From contig CAMCRT010000005.1 of NCBI GenBank assembly GCA_945877355.1, forward strand, positions 1-64,000: a DNA stretch of 64,000 bases, in the 5' to 3' direction. The stretch is from an uncultured Mitsuokella sp. (GTDB lineage Bacteria; Bacillota; Negativicutes; Selenomonadales; Selenomonadaceae). Position 1 is the first letter of the stretch, and every line of letters begins with the position of its first letter. Of the stretch, positions 37,585 to 46,065 are shown piece by piece. The position numbers and the translations under genes are program-made. The notes beneath the pieces are model-generated. The model ran no database searches. It saw nothing but the letters and a program-made list of their open reading frames with translations, and had not been told where the DNA came from.

Positions 37585-38712
37585 TCAGAACATCGGTCCG
37601 CCCGGGTGTCCGCTGGAGGAAGAGCTCGACTTCTTCGTGGTGAGGGTCGTGACGATTTCCTCGCCCTCCTGGAGCCCATCGAGCGCCTCCACGTATTCAT
37701 CGCTGTAGATGCCCGTGGTGATGTAGCGGTTCTCCTGGGTGCCGTCCGGGTTCTTTATGACCACGTAGGATCCCTGGGAGTCCGTCTTCACAGCGGAAAG
37801 GGGGATGGCTACAGCATTTTCCCGCGTCGCCGTCTCGATATCCACCCGAGCCGTCATGCCGGGGTAGAGCACCCCGTCCGGATCGTCCACATCAAGTGTC
37901 ACGTAGTAGTAGATGACGCTGGAGGAAGACGAGGAGGAGGACGACGACGAGGAGGACGAGGAGCTGGTGTCCCAGGTATTCGACGTATCCGTCTGGGAGA
38001 TCTTCGACACCCGGGCCGTGAAGGTCTTGTTCGGGAAGGAGTCCACCGTGAAGGTGGCCGTCTGGCCGTCCTTGATGCTGCCGATATCCGTCTCGTCCAC
38101 CTTTGCCATGATCTGTTTCGTGGAGAGATTTGCCAGGCGCATGATGACCGTCGGGTTGTCACTGGTGGAGACGGCCATGGTGCCCACGGTCTTCGGCTCG
38201 CCCACGACGGTGCCGTCCATAGGAGCCAGGATATTCGTCTCCGCCGCGTCCGACTGGGCCTGGCTGAGCTCGGATACCGCCGTGTCGTAGTTCATCTGGG
38301 CATCCTCCAGCTGCTTCTGTGTGTCGGCCCCGATGCTGTAGAGGTACTTGATGCGCTCATACTCTGCCTGGGTGTTCGTCACCTTATACTGGGCCTGGTC
38401 CCGCTTTGCCGCGTAGTCCTTCGCATCGAGGGTCGCCACCACTTGGCCCGCCTTCACCGTGTCATTCTCCTTCACGAGGACGGAGGCGAGGCGCGCCGTG
38501 ATCTTCGAGCTGACCTCGACGGAGTCCACAGGGCGGATGGTGCCCGTGGCGGAGACCGTCGACTTCAGGTTCATGCGCTGGACCTGGGTCGTCTGGACAT
38601 TTGCCGCCTGCTTTGCCTCCTGCTGGGCCGTGTAGTAGCGATAGCCGCCATAGGAGGCCCCCGCCAGGATGAGGACGGCGATGCCGACCTTTACCTTCCA
38701 ATCGATTTTCAT
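37585..38712 (-). CDS. macA: MacA/HlyD-type periplasmic adaptor with poly-Ser insert
   Basis: [22 protein letters not shown]; lipoyl and barrel regions; 16 consecutive Ser codons at 37918-37965. Confidence 0.88.
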   Translation of the reverse strand: MKIDWKVKVGIAVLILAGASYGGYRYYTAQQEAKQAANVQTTQVQRMNLKSTVSATGTIRPVDSVEVSSKITARLASVLVKENDTVKAGQVVATLDAKDYAAKRDQAQYKVTNTQAEYERIKYLYSIGADTQKQLEDAQMNYDTAVSELSQAQSDAAETNILAPMDGTVVGEPKTVGTMAVSTSDNPTVIMRLANLSTKQIMAKVDETDIGSIKDGQTATFTVDSFPNKTFTARVSKISQTDTSNTWDTSSSSSSSSSSSSSSSSVIYYYVTLDVDDPDGVLYPGMTARVDIETATRENAVAIPLSAVKTDSQGSYVVIKNPDGTQENRYITTGIYSDEYVEALDGLQEGEEIVTTLTTKKSSSSSSGHPGGPMF

Positions 38713-40271
38713 TTCGTCACCTCTCCTGCCGTTCCTGCCATGGTCCGAGCGACGCTCTCCGCATCCTCAGCCGCCACGATATCCTTCCGATCCGTCGCCT
38801 GCTGGCGCCCGGCGGGCTCTAGGACCTGCTGGACGGGGGCGCTCTCGGCCTTCTTCGCTTCCTTTTTTGCTTCCTTCGCAGCCTTCTGCTTCGCTGCCTT
38901 TTCTGCCGTCTTTGTGGTCACGCCCTCCCGGGCACGCTCCTCTGCGGAGCCGTCCTTGACGCTCCAGAGCAGCGGTGCCAGCTGGTCCGCGGCGGCCCTT
39001 TCCACGTCCGTCAGGGACATGCCCATGGCATTTTCCACGGCGGCCTTGTAGCGCACATAGTCGTAGCGGGCGGAGATGACATTGAGCCTTGCCGTCGCCA
39101 GCGACTCCTGGGCGTCGGTGATGTCCACCAGGAGGCCCTCGCCGGCCCGGTACTTCTCCCGGGCGATGTAGTAGTTCTCCTCCGCCAGCTTCACGGCATC
39201 CCCGGTGGAGTTGAACCGCTCCTCCGCCTCCCGCATGTTGTAGTAGGCCTGCCGGAGCGTCAGGTCCGCCGCCTCCTTGTCCTTCTGGAGGGTGAGCCGC
39301 GCCACGTCGATGTCGTTGTCCGCGGACTTCACCTTCGCCTTCGTCACGCCGCTGTCGAAGATATTCCAGGAGAGCCCAACAGTGCCGCGAATGTCCTGGG
39401 TGGAGTCCGAGGAGGGCTCAAAGGCGTTCGACTGGCCGGCGCTGACGCTGAAGTTCACCGAGGGCTTGTACCCCGCCTTTGCCTCCGTCAGGGACTCCTC
39501 CTTCTGCCGGAGCTTGCTCTCGTCCGCAAGGATATCCTTGCGGTTCGTGTAGGCGTAGGCCACCGCGTCCGAGAGGCTCGTGGAAAAGGGCGTGTAGGCA
39601 AAGTCCGTCGTGAGGGTCAGGGGCTCGTCCCGGTCGATGCCGATGTAGTCCCGGAGCTTAGAGAGATCCACCTCGTAGGCATTCTGGGCCTTGATAAGGT
39701 CCTGCCGAGCATTCGACAGCTGGACACTCATGTCCAGCACGTCGATGCGGGCCTTTGACCCCGCCGCGTAGAGGGAGGAGGTGAGGTCCAGGTGATCCCG
39801 GTACTTATTCACCGTGTCCTCCCGCACCGCGATGGTCTTCTTCGCCTCCAGTGCGTCGTAGTAGGCCTGTATCACCGAGAGCTTCAGGTCCTCCCGGGCC
39901 CGCTCCGTCGTGAGGCCCGCCGCGTCGAGGGCGAGCAGGGAGCGGCGGATGGCCGCCTCATTCTTGCCGCCGGAGTACACGGGGAGCGTCCCCGTCACCG
40001 TGAGGCCGTTCGACGACTGGCGATCGCTATCCGACTGCTTGCTCACCGAGAGGCTATCCGAGAGGGATGCGGAGACGCTGTTCTCCCCCTTTGCCTCCTT
40101 GAGAGCCTGCTCCGCCGTGATCTCATCCTTTTGCGTCACCCGCAGGGAGGTATTGCCCGAGAGTGCCAGCGAGATGGCATCCGCAAGCGAGAGATCCCGC
40201 GCCGAGCAGGTCGGTGCCAGGAGAAGCACCCCCGCCGCCAGGGCGCAGGTGCGCAAAGCCACAGGATTCAT
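38709..40271 (-). CDS. TolC family outer-membrane efflux protein
   Basis: LSLADAISLALSGNTSLRV...; duplicated coiled-coil TolC pattern. Confidence 0.9.
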   Translation of the reverse strand: MNPVALRTCALAAGVLLLAPTCSARDLSLADAISLALSGNTSLRVTQKDEITAEQALKEAKGENSVSASLSDSLSVSKQSDSDRQSSNGLTVTGTLPVYSGGKNEAAIRRSLLALDAAGLTTERAREDLKLSVIQAYYDALEAKKTIAVREDTVNKYRDHLDLTSSLYAAGSKARIDVLDMSVQLSNARQDLIKAQNAYEVDLSKLRDYIGIDRDEPLTLTTDFAYTPFSTSLSDAVAYAYTNRKDILADESKLRQKEESLTEAKAGYKPSVNFSVSAGQSNAFEPSSDSTQDIRGTVGLSWNIFDSGVTKAKVKSADNDIDVARLTLQKDKEAADLTLRQAYYNMREAEERFNSTGDAVKLAEENYYIAREKYRAGEGLLVDITDAQESLATARLNVISARYDYVRYKAAVENAMGMSLTDVERAAADQLAPLLWSVKDGSAEERAREGVTTKTAEKAAKQKAAKEAKKEAKKAESAPVQQVLEPAGRQQATDRKDIVAAEDAESVARTMAGTAGEVTK

Positions 40272-40477
40272 CTATTCCTTCACTCCATTCTTCCTTGTCG
40301 TGTATCCAAAAAGCCAGCCCGGAGCACATAAAAAACGCGCGCTCCCGCTGGAAAAATTTACCTTACTATCATATAGGATACCATCCTTTTTTTGATTACA
40401 CAGCTATTAAACTTCTATAAATAAAAATAAAATTATATTTATCTTGGAGCCTTATCCTTGACAGCACATCCTATATA

Positions 40478-40505
40478 TTGTATTATTTGAATATAGTAAT
40501 ATAAT
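40478..40505 (+). promoter_or_regulatory. Promoter upstream of structured element copy B
   Basis: TTGTAT-16 nt-TATAAT, predicted TSS a few nt before the element. Confidence 0.55.
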
Positions 40506-40518
40506 GCAACGTAGGGTC

Positions 40519-40678
40519 GTATACCTTGCAGCGAACCTTTAAGTGCAGCAGTCGAGGAAAGTGCGCGTTCCGCCCCGGCCGGAATCTTTCGTTCAAGCAA
40601 AGCGCGTTTAAGATGGAGGCCGGTAATTAAGCGGATAAGCGCACGGTCGACTGCGAAACGGGTGAGTGCAAGGTATAC
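40519..40678 (+). ncRNA. Candidate structured RNA / leader element, copy B
   Basis: Homologue of 8369-8531; stems GTATACCTTGCA/TGCAAGGTATAC, GCAGTCGA/TCGACTGC, GTGCGC/GCGCAC, TCCGC/GCGGA; ~40 nt before the arsR-like start. Confidence 0.62.
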
Positions 40679-40719
40679 GTCCTCGCAGTAACTTTACAAC
40701 TTTGCGGGAGGAAATGCCT

Positions 40720-41016
40720 ATGGAAGATCACTATAAGGAAGAGCTTGCCCGGGACGCGGACATGCTCAAGGCCCTGGGTCACCCGGCCCGGCTCTGCATC
40801 GCCCGCCGGCTCTGGCAGGAGGGCGGCTGCAACGTATCCCATATGCAAAGCTGCCTCAAGGCACCCCAGCCCACCATCTCCCAGCACCTTTCCAAGCTCC
40901 GGGCGGCGGGCATCATCGAGGGCGAGCGGGACGGGGTCGAGATCCGCTACCACCTGAAGGACGAGCGGGCCAAGCGCCTTCTCGCCTGCCTGTTTCCGAA
41001 AGGAGAAAACGAATGA
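40720..41016 (+). CDS. ArsR family transcriptional regulator
   Basis: LKALGHPARLCIARRLWQEGGCNVSHMQSCLKAPQPTISQHLSKLRAAGIIEGERDG. Confidence 0.92.
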   Translation: MEDHYKEELARDADMLKALGHPARLCIARRLWQEGGCNVSHMQSCLKAPQPTISQHLSKLRAAGIIEGERDGVEIRYHLKDERAKRLLACLFPKGENE

Positions 41017-43487
41017 AACGCTATGTCATCATCGGCGGCGTCGCCGGAGGCGCCACAGCCGCCGCAAGACTTCGCCGCCTCGACGAGGATGCAAAGATCA
41101 CGATCATCGAGCGGGGCGCCTCCCCCTCCTTCGCTGGCTGCGGCCTCCCCTACTACGTGGGCTCCGTCATCGGCGAGCGGGATCGGCTCCTCGTCATGAC
41201 GCCGGAGAAATTCCAGAAGAACTTCGCCATCGACGTGCTGACGGAGACGGAGGCCACCGCCATCGACACGAAGGAGCGGAGCGTCCGCCTGCGGAAAAAG
41301 GACGGCGCCGAGGAGACCATCCCCTACGACAGCCTTCTCCTCTCCCCCGGCGGCAAGGGCCTCCGCCCAAGGATTCCCGGCATCGACAGCCCCCGCATCC
41401 ATGAGCTGCGCACCATCCCGGACGCAGATACCCTGCGCCCCCTCGCCCAGAAGGGGCGCCGAGCCGTCGTCATCGGCGGCGGCTTCATCGGCGTGGAGGC
41501 GGCGGAGAACCTCCACGCGGCCGGCTGCTCCGTCACCCTCCTGGAGGCGGCGGACCACATCCTCGCCCCCTTTGACCCGGACATGGTCTGCTACCTCGAG
41601 CGGGAGCTCACCCTGGGGGGCATCGACCTCCAGCTGGGCGACGGGGGCGCCTCCTTTGCCGAGGAGGGGGATGCCCTTGCCATCACCCTCCAGAGCGGCA
41701 AGCGCCTCACGGCGGACTTCGCCGTCCTCGCCATCGGCGTCACCCCCGACACTGCCTTCCTGGAGGGCAGCGACATCGAGCGAAATGAACGGGGCTACAT
41801 CAAGGTGGACGAGCACATGCGGACAAGCGTCCCCGAGGTCTACGCCGTGGGCGACGCTGTGGAGACGAGGGACCAGGCCACAGGCGTCCCAGCGACGCTG
41901 GCCCTCGCCGGCCCCGCCAACCGCCAGGCCCACATCGCCGCAGATAATATTGCGGGGATTCCCACTACCTATGGGGGCGTATCCTGCACCAGCATCCTGA
42001 AGGTCGCCGGCCTCACCGGGGCCGCCACCGGGAAAAACGAGCGGCAGCTCGAGCGCGAGGGCCTCGCCTACGGGAAGGACTACTTCATCGCCCTGCTCCA
42101 CCCCTTCTCCCACGTCACCTACTACCCTGGCGCCCAGCAGATGGTGCTAAAGCTCCTCTTCCACCGGGACGGCCGCATCCTCGGCGCCCAGATCATCGGC
42201 CGGGACGGTATCAAGGCCCGCATCGACACCATCGCCACTGCCCTGCGCCTCGGCGGCACCGTGGCGGATCTCGCCGCCCTTGAGCTCTCCTACGCGCCCC
42301 CCTTCGGCGGCCCGAAGGACCCGGTGAACCTCGCCGGCTACATCGCCGAAAATATCCGCAGCGGTCTCGTCTCCTTCACCCGGGTCAGCGAGCTGGAGGA
42401 AGCCCAGTCAAAGGGAGCCCGCCTCGTGGACGTGCGGGAGCCGGCCGAGCTCGCCGCCGGTGCTATCGAGGGCGTCACGAACATCCCCCTGGGCACCCTG
42501 CGGGACCGGTACAAGGAGCTGGACGCGAGCGTCCCCTGGATCGTCGTATGCCGGGTGGGCCAGCGCGCCTACAACGGTGCCCGGTTCCTGAAGAGCCGGG
42601 GCTACAATGTCACCGTCCTCATGGGCGGCATGCTGAGCTACCGGGCCGAGCGAGGGAAACACACCAATCCCGCCTCGGAAAAGAACGGGGGCTCCACCGC
42701 CTCCCAGGAGAAAAAGGAGCCGGAGGACGACAGCCATAAGGGCCCGGTGCCCGTCAAGGTCATCACCCTGAATGGCCTCGCCTGCCCCGGCCCCGTTCTT
42801 GCCCTCCAGAAGGCCGTGGAGGCCCTGGCCCCCGGCGAGGTCATCGAGCTCCAGGCCACAGACGACGGCTTCTACGAGGACAGCCGGGCTTGGTGCCAGT
42901 CCACCGGGAACAGGCTCCTCCTGCGGGAGCGCAAGGACGGCAAGATCCGGGTCCAGGTCCAGAAGGCCGCCCCGCTGGCCGCCACGACGGCCATGCCCGC
43001 CGCCCCAGCCCCAAAGAGCCGGGACAAGACGATCCTCGTCTTCTCCGGGGACCTGGACAAGGCCCTGGCCGCCTTCATCATCGCCAACGGCGCGGCGGCC
43101 ACCGGTGCCCACGTCACCATGTTCTTCACCTTCTGGGGCCTCAGCGCCCTCCGGAAGGCGAACCCGCCCCAGACGAAGAAGAACTTCCTCGCCCGCATGT
43201 TCAGTGCCATGCTCCCCAAGGGCGCGGCAAAGCTCCCCCTCTCAAAGCTCCACATGGGCGGCCTCGGCACCAGCCTCATGAAACACATCATGCGTGAGCA
43301 TAACGTCCTGTCCCTCGAGGAGCTCATAAAGACCGCCCAGGCCGCCGGCGTCGAAATGATCGCCTGCCAGATGACCATGGACCTCATGGGCATCCAGAAG
43401 GAGGAGCTCATAGACGGCATAACCATCGGCGGCGTCGCCTCCTTCCTGGAAAAAGCCGACCAGAGCAGCGTGACGCTCCGCTTCTAA
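41013..43487 (+). CDS. CoA-disulfide-reductase-like flavoprotein fused to rhodanese, TusA and DsrE/F-like domains
   Basis: FAD motif GGVAGGATAAARLRRLDE, PSFAGCGLPYYVG; rhodanese RLVDVREPAEL...WIVVCRVGQRAYNGARFL; TusA-like LNGLACPGPVLALQKAVE; C-terminal DsrE/F-like ILVFSGDLDKALAAFIIANGAAATGAHVTMFFTFWG. Confidence 0.9.
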   Translation: MKRYVIIGGVAGGATAAARLRRLDEDAKITIIERGASPSFAGCGLPYYVGSVIGERDRLLVMTPEKFQKNFAIDVLTETEATAIDTKERSVRLRKKDGAEETIPYDSLLLSPGGKGLRPRIPGIDSPRIHELRTIPDADTLRPLAQKGRRAVVIGGGFIGVEAAENLHAAGCSVTLLEAADHILAPFDPDMVCYLERELTLGGIDLQLGDGGASFAEEGDALAITLQSGKRLTADFAVLAIGVTPDTAFLEGSDIERNERGYIKVDEHMRTSVPEVYAVGDAVETRDQATGVPATLALAGPANRQAHIAADNIAGIPTTYGGVSCTSILKVAGLTGAATGKNERQLEREGLAYGKDYFIALLHPFSHVTYYPGAQQMVLKLLFHRDGRILGAQIIGRDGIKARIDTIATALRLGGTVADLAALELSYAPPFGGPKDPVNLAGYIAENIRSGLVSFTRVSELEEAQSKGARLVDVREPAELAAGAIEGVTNIPLGTLRDRYKELDASVPWIVVCRVGQRAYNGARFLKSRGYNVTVLMGGMLSYRAERGKHTNPASEKNGGSTASQEKKEPEDDSHKGPVPVKVITLNGLACPGPVLALQKAVEALAPGEVIELQATDDGFYEDSRAWCQSTGNRLLLRERKDGKIRVQVQKAAPLAATTAMPAAPAPKSRDKTILVFSGDLDKALAAFIIANGAAATGAHVTMFFTFWGLSALRKANPPQTKKNFLARMFSAMLPKGAAKLPLSKLHMGGLGTSLMKHIMREHNVLSLEELIKTAQAAGVEMIACQMTMDLMGIQKEELIDGITIGGVASFLEKADQSSVTLRF

Positions 43488-43613
43488 AAGAATCTCCCCA
43501 CATAAAATGGCTTGAAGTCCCCATTGGGCGGCACCCCTGCCCTCATGGGGTGCTCCCGGGATGGAGGCTTGGAAGGCGGCTTCTCGATTTTTCGTGGATG
43601 AAAGGAGGCTTTT

Positions 43614-44003
43614 ATGTCTCTTCCTTACGACAAAGACCGAATTCCTTTGGCGCGGGTGCTTCGAAGGGATATGACACGACAGGAGCGGCATCTATGGTAT
43701 GACTTCCTCTCCTCCTATCCCCTCCGCTTCCAGCGGCAGAAGGTCATCCTGGGCTACATCGTGGACTTCTACTGCCATGATGCGTGTCTTGTCATCGAGC
43801 TGGACGGCAGCCAGCACTACACAACGGAGGGTATCGCCTATGACACCCTCCGAAGTGACATCCTCACGGGACAGCACCTCACCATCCTACGCTTCTCCAA
43901 CGCCGACATTGACAGGAAATTTGCCTCCGTCTGTGAGGCAATCGATTTTCACATCAAAAACAAGCAGGCTTCTCCCCCACTGACGCTGGAAGCCCGCCCA
44001 TAG
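43614..44003 (+). CDS. DUF559 endonuclease-like (Vsr-fold) protein
   Basis: RRDMTRQERHLWYDFLSSYPLRFQRQKVILGYIVDFYCHDACLVIELDGSQHYT; RBS AAAGGAGG. Confidence 0.88.
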   Translation: MSLPYDKDRIPLARVLRRDMTRQERHLWYDFLSSYPLRFQRQKVILGYIVDFYCHDACLVIELDGSQHYTTEGIAYDTLRSDILTGQHLTILRFSNADIDRKFASVCEAIDFHIKNKQASPPLTLEARP

Positions 44004-44039
44004 GATGTAGCTTTGTAGCTCTGGCATAACACCCGGCCA

Positions 44040-45066
44040 ATGCCCCCTGCATGGGGGTGGTGGCCGGGTGTCTCGTCGTGCTTCTTTTTTGCAACGCCCT
44101 ACGCCCGGGCTCCCCCTGCCCTTCGGGCACCCCCCTCCCGGAGGGAGGCTTGGTTCCTGCCTCTTGCTACGTTGTTCATAGAAAATTTCTCCACGTTGAA
44201 GTCCCGCAGCTTTCCATGCAAGATTACGCCTCCCCGCTTCAAGTGCCTTCCTCCGGGAGGAAGGTGGCACGCGCAGCGTGCCGGTGGGAGCCCGCACGTA
44301 GGGCCTGACCACGGTGCAGCGTCATCCCTACCGGCTACTATTCCATGCCCCTTTCCATGCAGGATTGCGCCTCCCCCCTTCGAGTGCCTTCCTCGGGGAG
44401 GAAGGTGGCACGCGCAGCGTGACGAAAGGAGCCCGCACGTAGGGCCTGACTTCGAGGCTCTGATGTACCGACCGGCCACTGCCTTCTGCGTGAGGGTGGT
44501 GGCCGGTTGTCTCGTCGTGCTTCTTTTGCAACGCCCTACGCTCGGGCTCCCCCTGCCCTCCGGGCACCCCCCTCCCAGAGGGAGGCTTGATTCCTGCTCC
44601 TCGCCCTTTCCTAGATGGAATGTCCCCCTCCCACATCGAAGCCCCTTCCCATACAAGAACGCGGCTTCCACCTTCGAGTGCCTTCCTCGGGGAGGAAGGT
44701 GGCACGCGCAGCGTGACGAAAGGAGCCCGCACGTAGGGCCTGACTTCGAGGCTCTGATGTACCGACCGGCCACTGCCTTCTGCGTGAGGGTGGTGGCCGG
44801 TTGTCTCGTCGTGCTTCTTTTTTGCAACGCCCTACGCCCGGGCTCCCCCTGCCCTTACGGGCACCCCCCTCCCTGAGGGAAGCTTGGTTCCTGCCTCTCG
44901 TTTCATCTCCCAGAGGACGCTTTCTTCCTCGATGAAGTCACTTCCTTTCCATACAAGACTGTGCCTTCCTCCTTCAAGTGCCTTCCTCTGGGAGGAAGGT
45001 GGCGCGGAGCGCCGGAAGGAGCCCGCACGTAGGGTGTGGCTTTGAAGCTCTGACGTATCAACCGGC
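44040..45066. repeat. Tandem array (~3.4 units, period ~294 bp) of the hairpin-rich repeat
   Basis: Near-identical segments 44381-44570 and 44675-44865; recurring GGGCTCCCCCTGCCC...GGAGGGAGGCTTG and GTGCCTTCCTC..GAGGAAGGTGGCACGCGCAGCGTG...GGAGCCCGCACGTAGGG. Confidence 0.85.
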
Positions 45067-45070
45067 ACAA

Positions 45071-45110
45071 TAAAAAAACAGAGCTCCCGATTTTTTTGGG
45101 GGGGCTCTGC
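45071..45110 (-). terminator. Terminator of 45131 gene
   Basis: Minus strand CAGAGCCCCCCCaaaaaaatcGGGAGCTCTG-TTTTTTT. Confidence 0.75.
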
Positions 45111-45130
45111 TTTCGTCTGCGCGATAAATA

Positions 45131-45961
45131 TCAAAGGGTCGTCTTGCTGGCGGCCTTTGTGCTGGCAGCGGTGTTTGCCGTATTCGTTGCGTTCGTCGTA
45201 TCCGTCGTCTGGGTGTTTGTGCCGAGCTTCTTGTAGGCTTCCTCGAAGCGGCGGGTGATCTCGGCGTGGGTGTCCTGGGTGATCTTGGGCATCTTGTCCT
45301 CGCCCATGGCGTCCTTCCAGGTCACGCCTGCCTGCTGGAAGCCCTTTTCCACGGCGTCCTGCATGGCTTTTAGCTTCTCCGGGTCGTTTCCGGCGATGGC
45401 GGAGGCCAGGCCGAAGATGCGGTCGGAGACCGCGTTCACGGACCAGTCTCCGCCGTCGGAGATGGCCGCTGCCGCCTCCTCGGGGGTGGTGCCAACGGAG
45501 GGCAGGACGAACTTCGAAGCGTCGATCTTCGTGCCGCCGAAGTTCAGGATGCCCACACCGTCATTGACGTAGCCCTGGAGCTGGTCGTTGTGGGCCGTCA
45601 GGACGTTTATCATCAGGTCGTAGGCGGAGTTTACCTTGCTGCCGCCGTTTGCCGAGAGGGCTCCCTGGGCCAGGATATTGCCGCTCGTCACGGCACCTGC
45701 CATGCTCTGGAGCATCTTCTGGTAGCCGCTGTCGATGCCTGCCTGCAGGATCTGGGTTTGCTCCTTCGTGAGGCCCTTGATGGCCTTGTTCTGGGCGCCG
45801 GCGGCGCTCTCTGCGGCACCGTCCTTCGAGACGTTCACCTGATAGGCATTCGCCCCGGCCTTTTCCTCTGTCGCCTCCGCCTTCGGTGCGCTCGTCTGCT
45901 TCGGGGTCGAAGCAGCAGCCACCGTCTGGGACGACAGGCTTGCAATCGTTCCTACATCCAT
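45131..45961 (-). CDS. Hypothetical Ala/Thr-rich protein; N-terminus weakly resembles YjfB-type putative motility proteins
   Basis: MDVGTIASLSSQTVAAAS start; no other motif recognised. Confidence 0.5.
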   Translation of the reverse strand: MDVGTIASLSSQTVAAASTPKQTSAPKAEATEEKAGANAYQVNVSKDGAAESAAGAQNKAIKGLTKEQTQILQAGIDSGYQKMLQSMAGAVTSGNILAQGALSANGGSKVNSAYDLMINVLTAHNDQLQGYVNDGVGILNFGGTKIDASKFVLPSVGTTPEEAAAAISDGGDWSVNAVSDRIFGLASAIAGNDPEKLKAMQDAVEKGFQQAGVTWKDAMGEDKMPKITQDTHAEITRRFEEAYKKLGTNTQTTDTTNATNTANTAASTKAASKTTL

Positions 45962-46065
45962 GTGAAATCCTCCTATACAACTACAAAATCCCTTTTCTGG
46001 AGGTAGACTCCTCCATAGACTATTATCCTACAAACGATACGAAAATGCAATAGGAGGTTGCTTTG

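Noticed and set aside
37606-39051. 481-aa plus-strand ORF
   Set aside because: Antisense to macA/tolC; no domain.
40519-40678. RNase P or cobalamin riboswitch fragment
   Set aside because: GAGGAAAGT resembles the RNase P P4 entry, but the remaining core (ACAGAA...CCCGGCUUAU) is absent and the element is only 160 nt; cobalamin-box consensus is also absent.
40519-40678. Classical transposon-like MITE with target duplication
   Set aside because: Not fully excluded, but flanks of the two copies show no consistent TSD, and copy B starts a few nt after a promoter in sense orientation to a gene.
44040-44876. 278-aa plus-strand and 242-aa minus-strand ORFs inside the repeat array
   Set aside because: They are translations of tandem palindromic repeats (repeated CLPRGGRWHAQRDERSPHVGPDF), not likely genes.
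44040-45066. CRISPR array
   Set aside because: Period ~294 bp with internally repeated hairpins, no short direct repeats with unique 30-40 nt spacers and no cas genes in the window.
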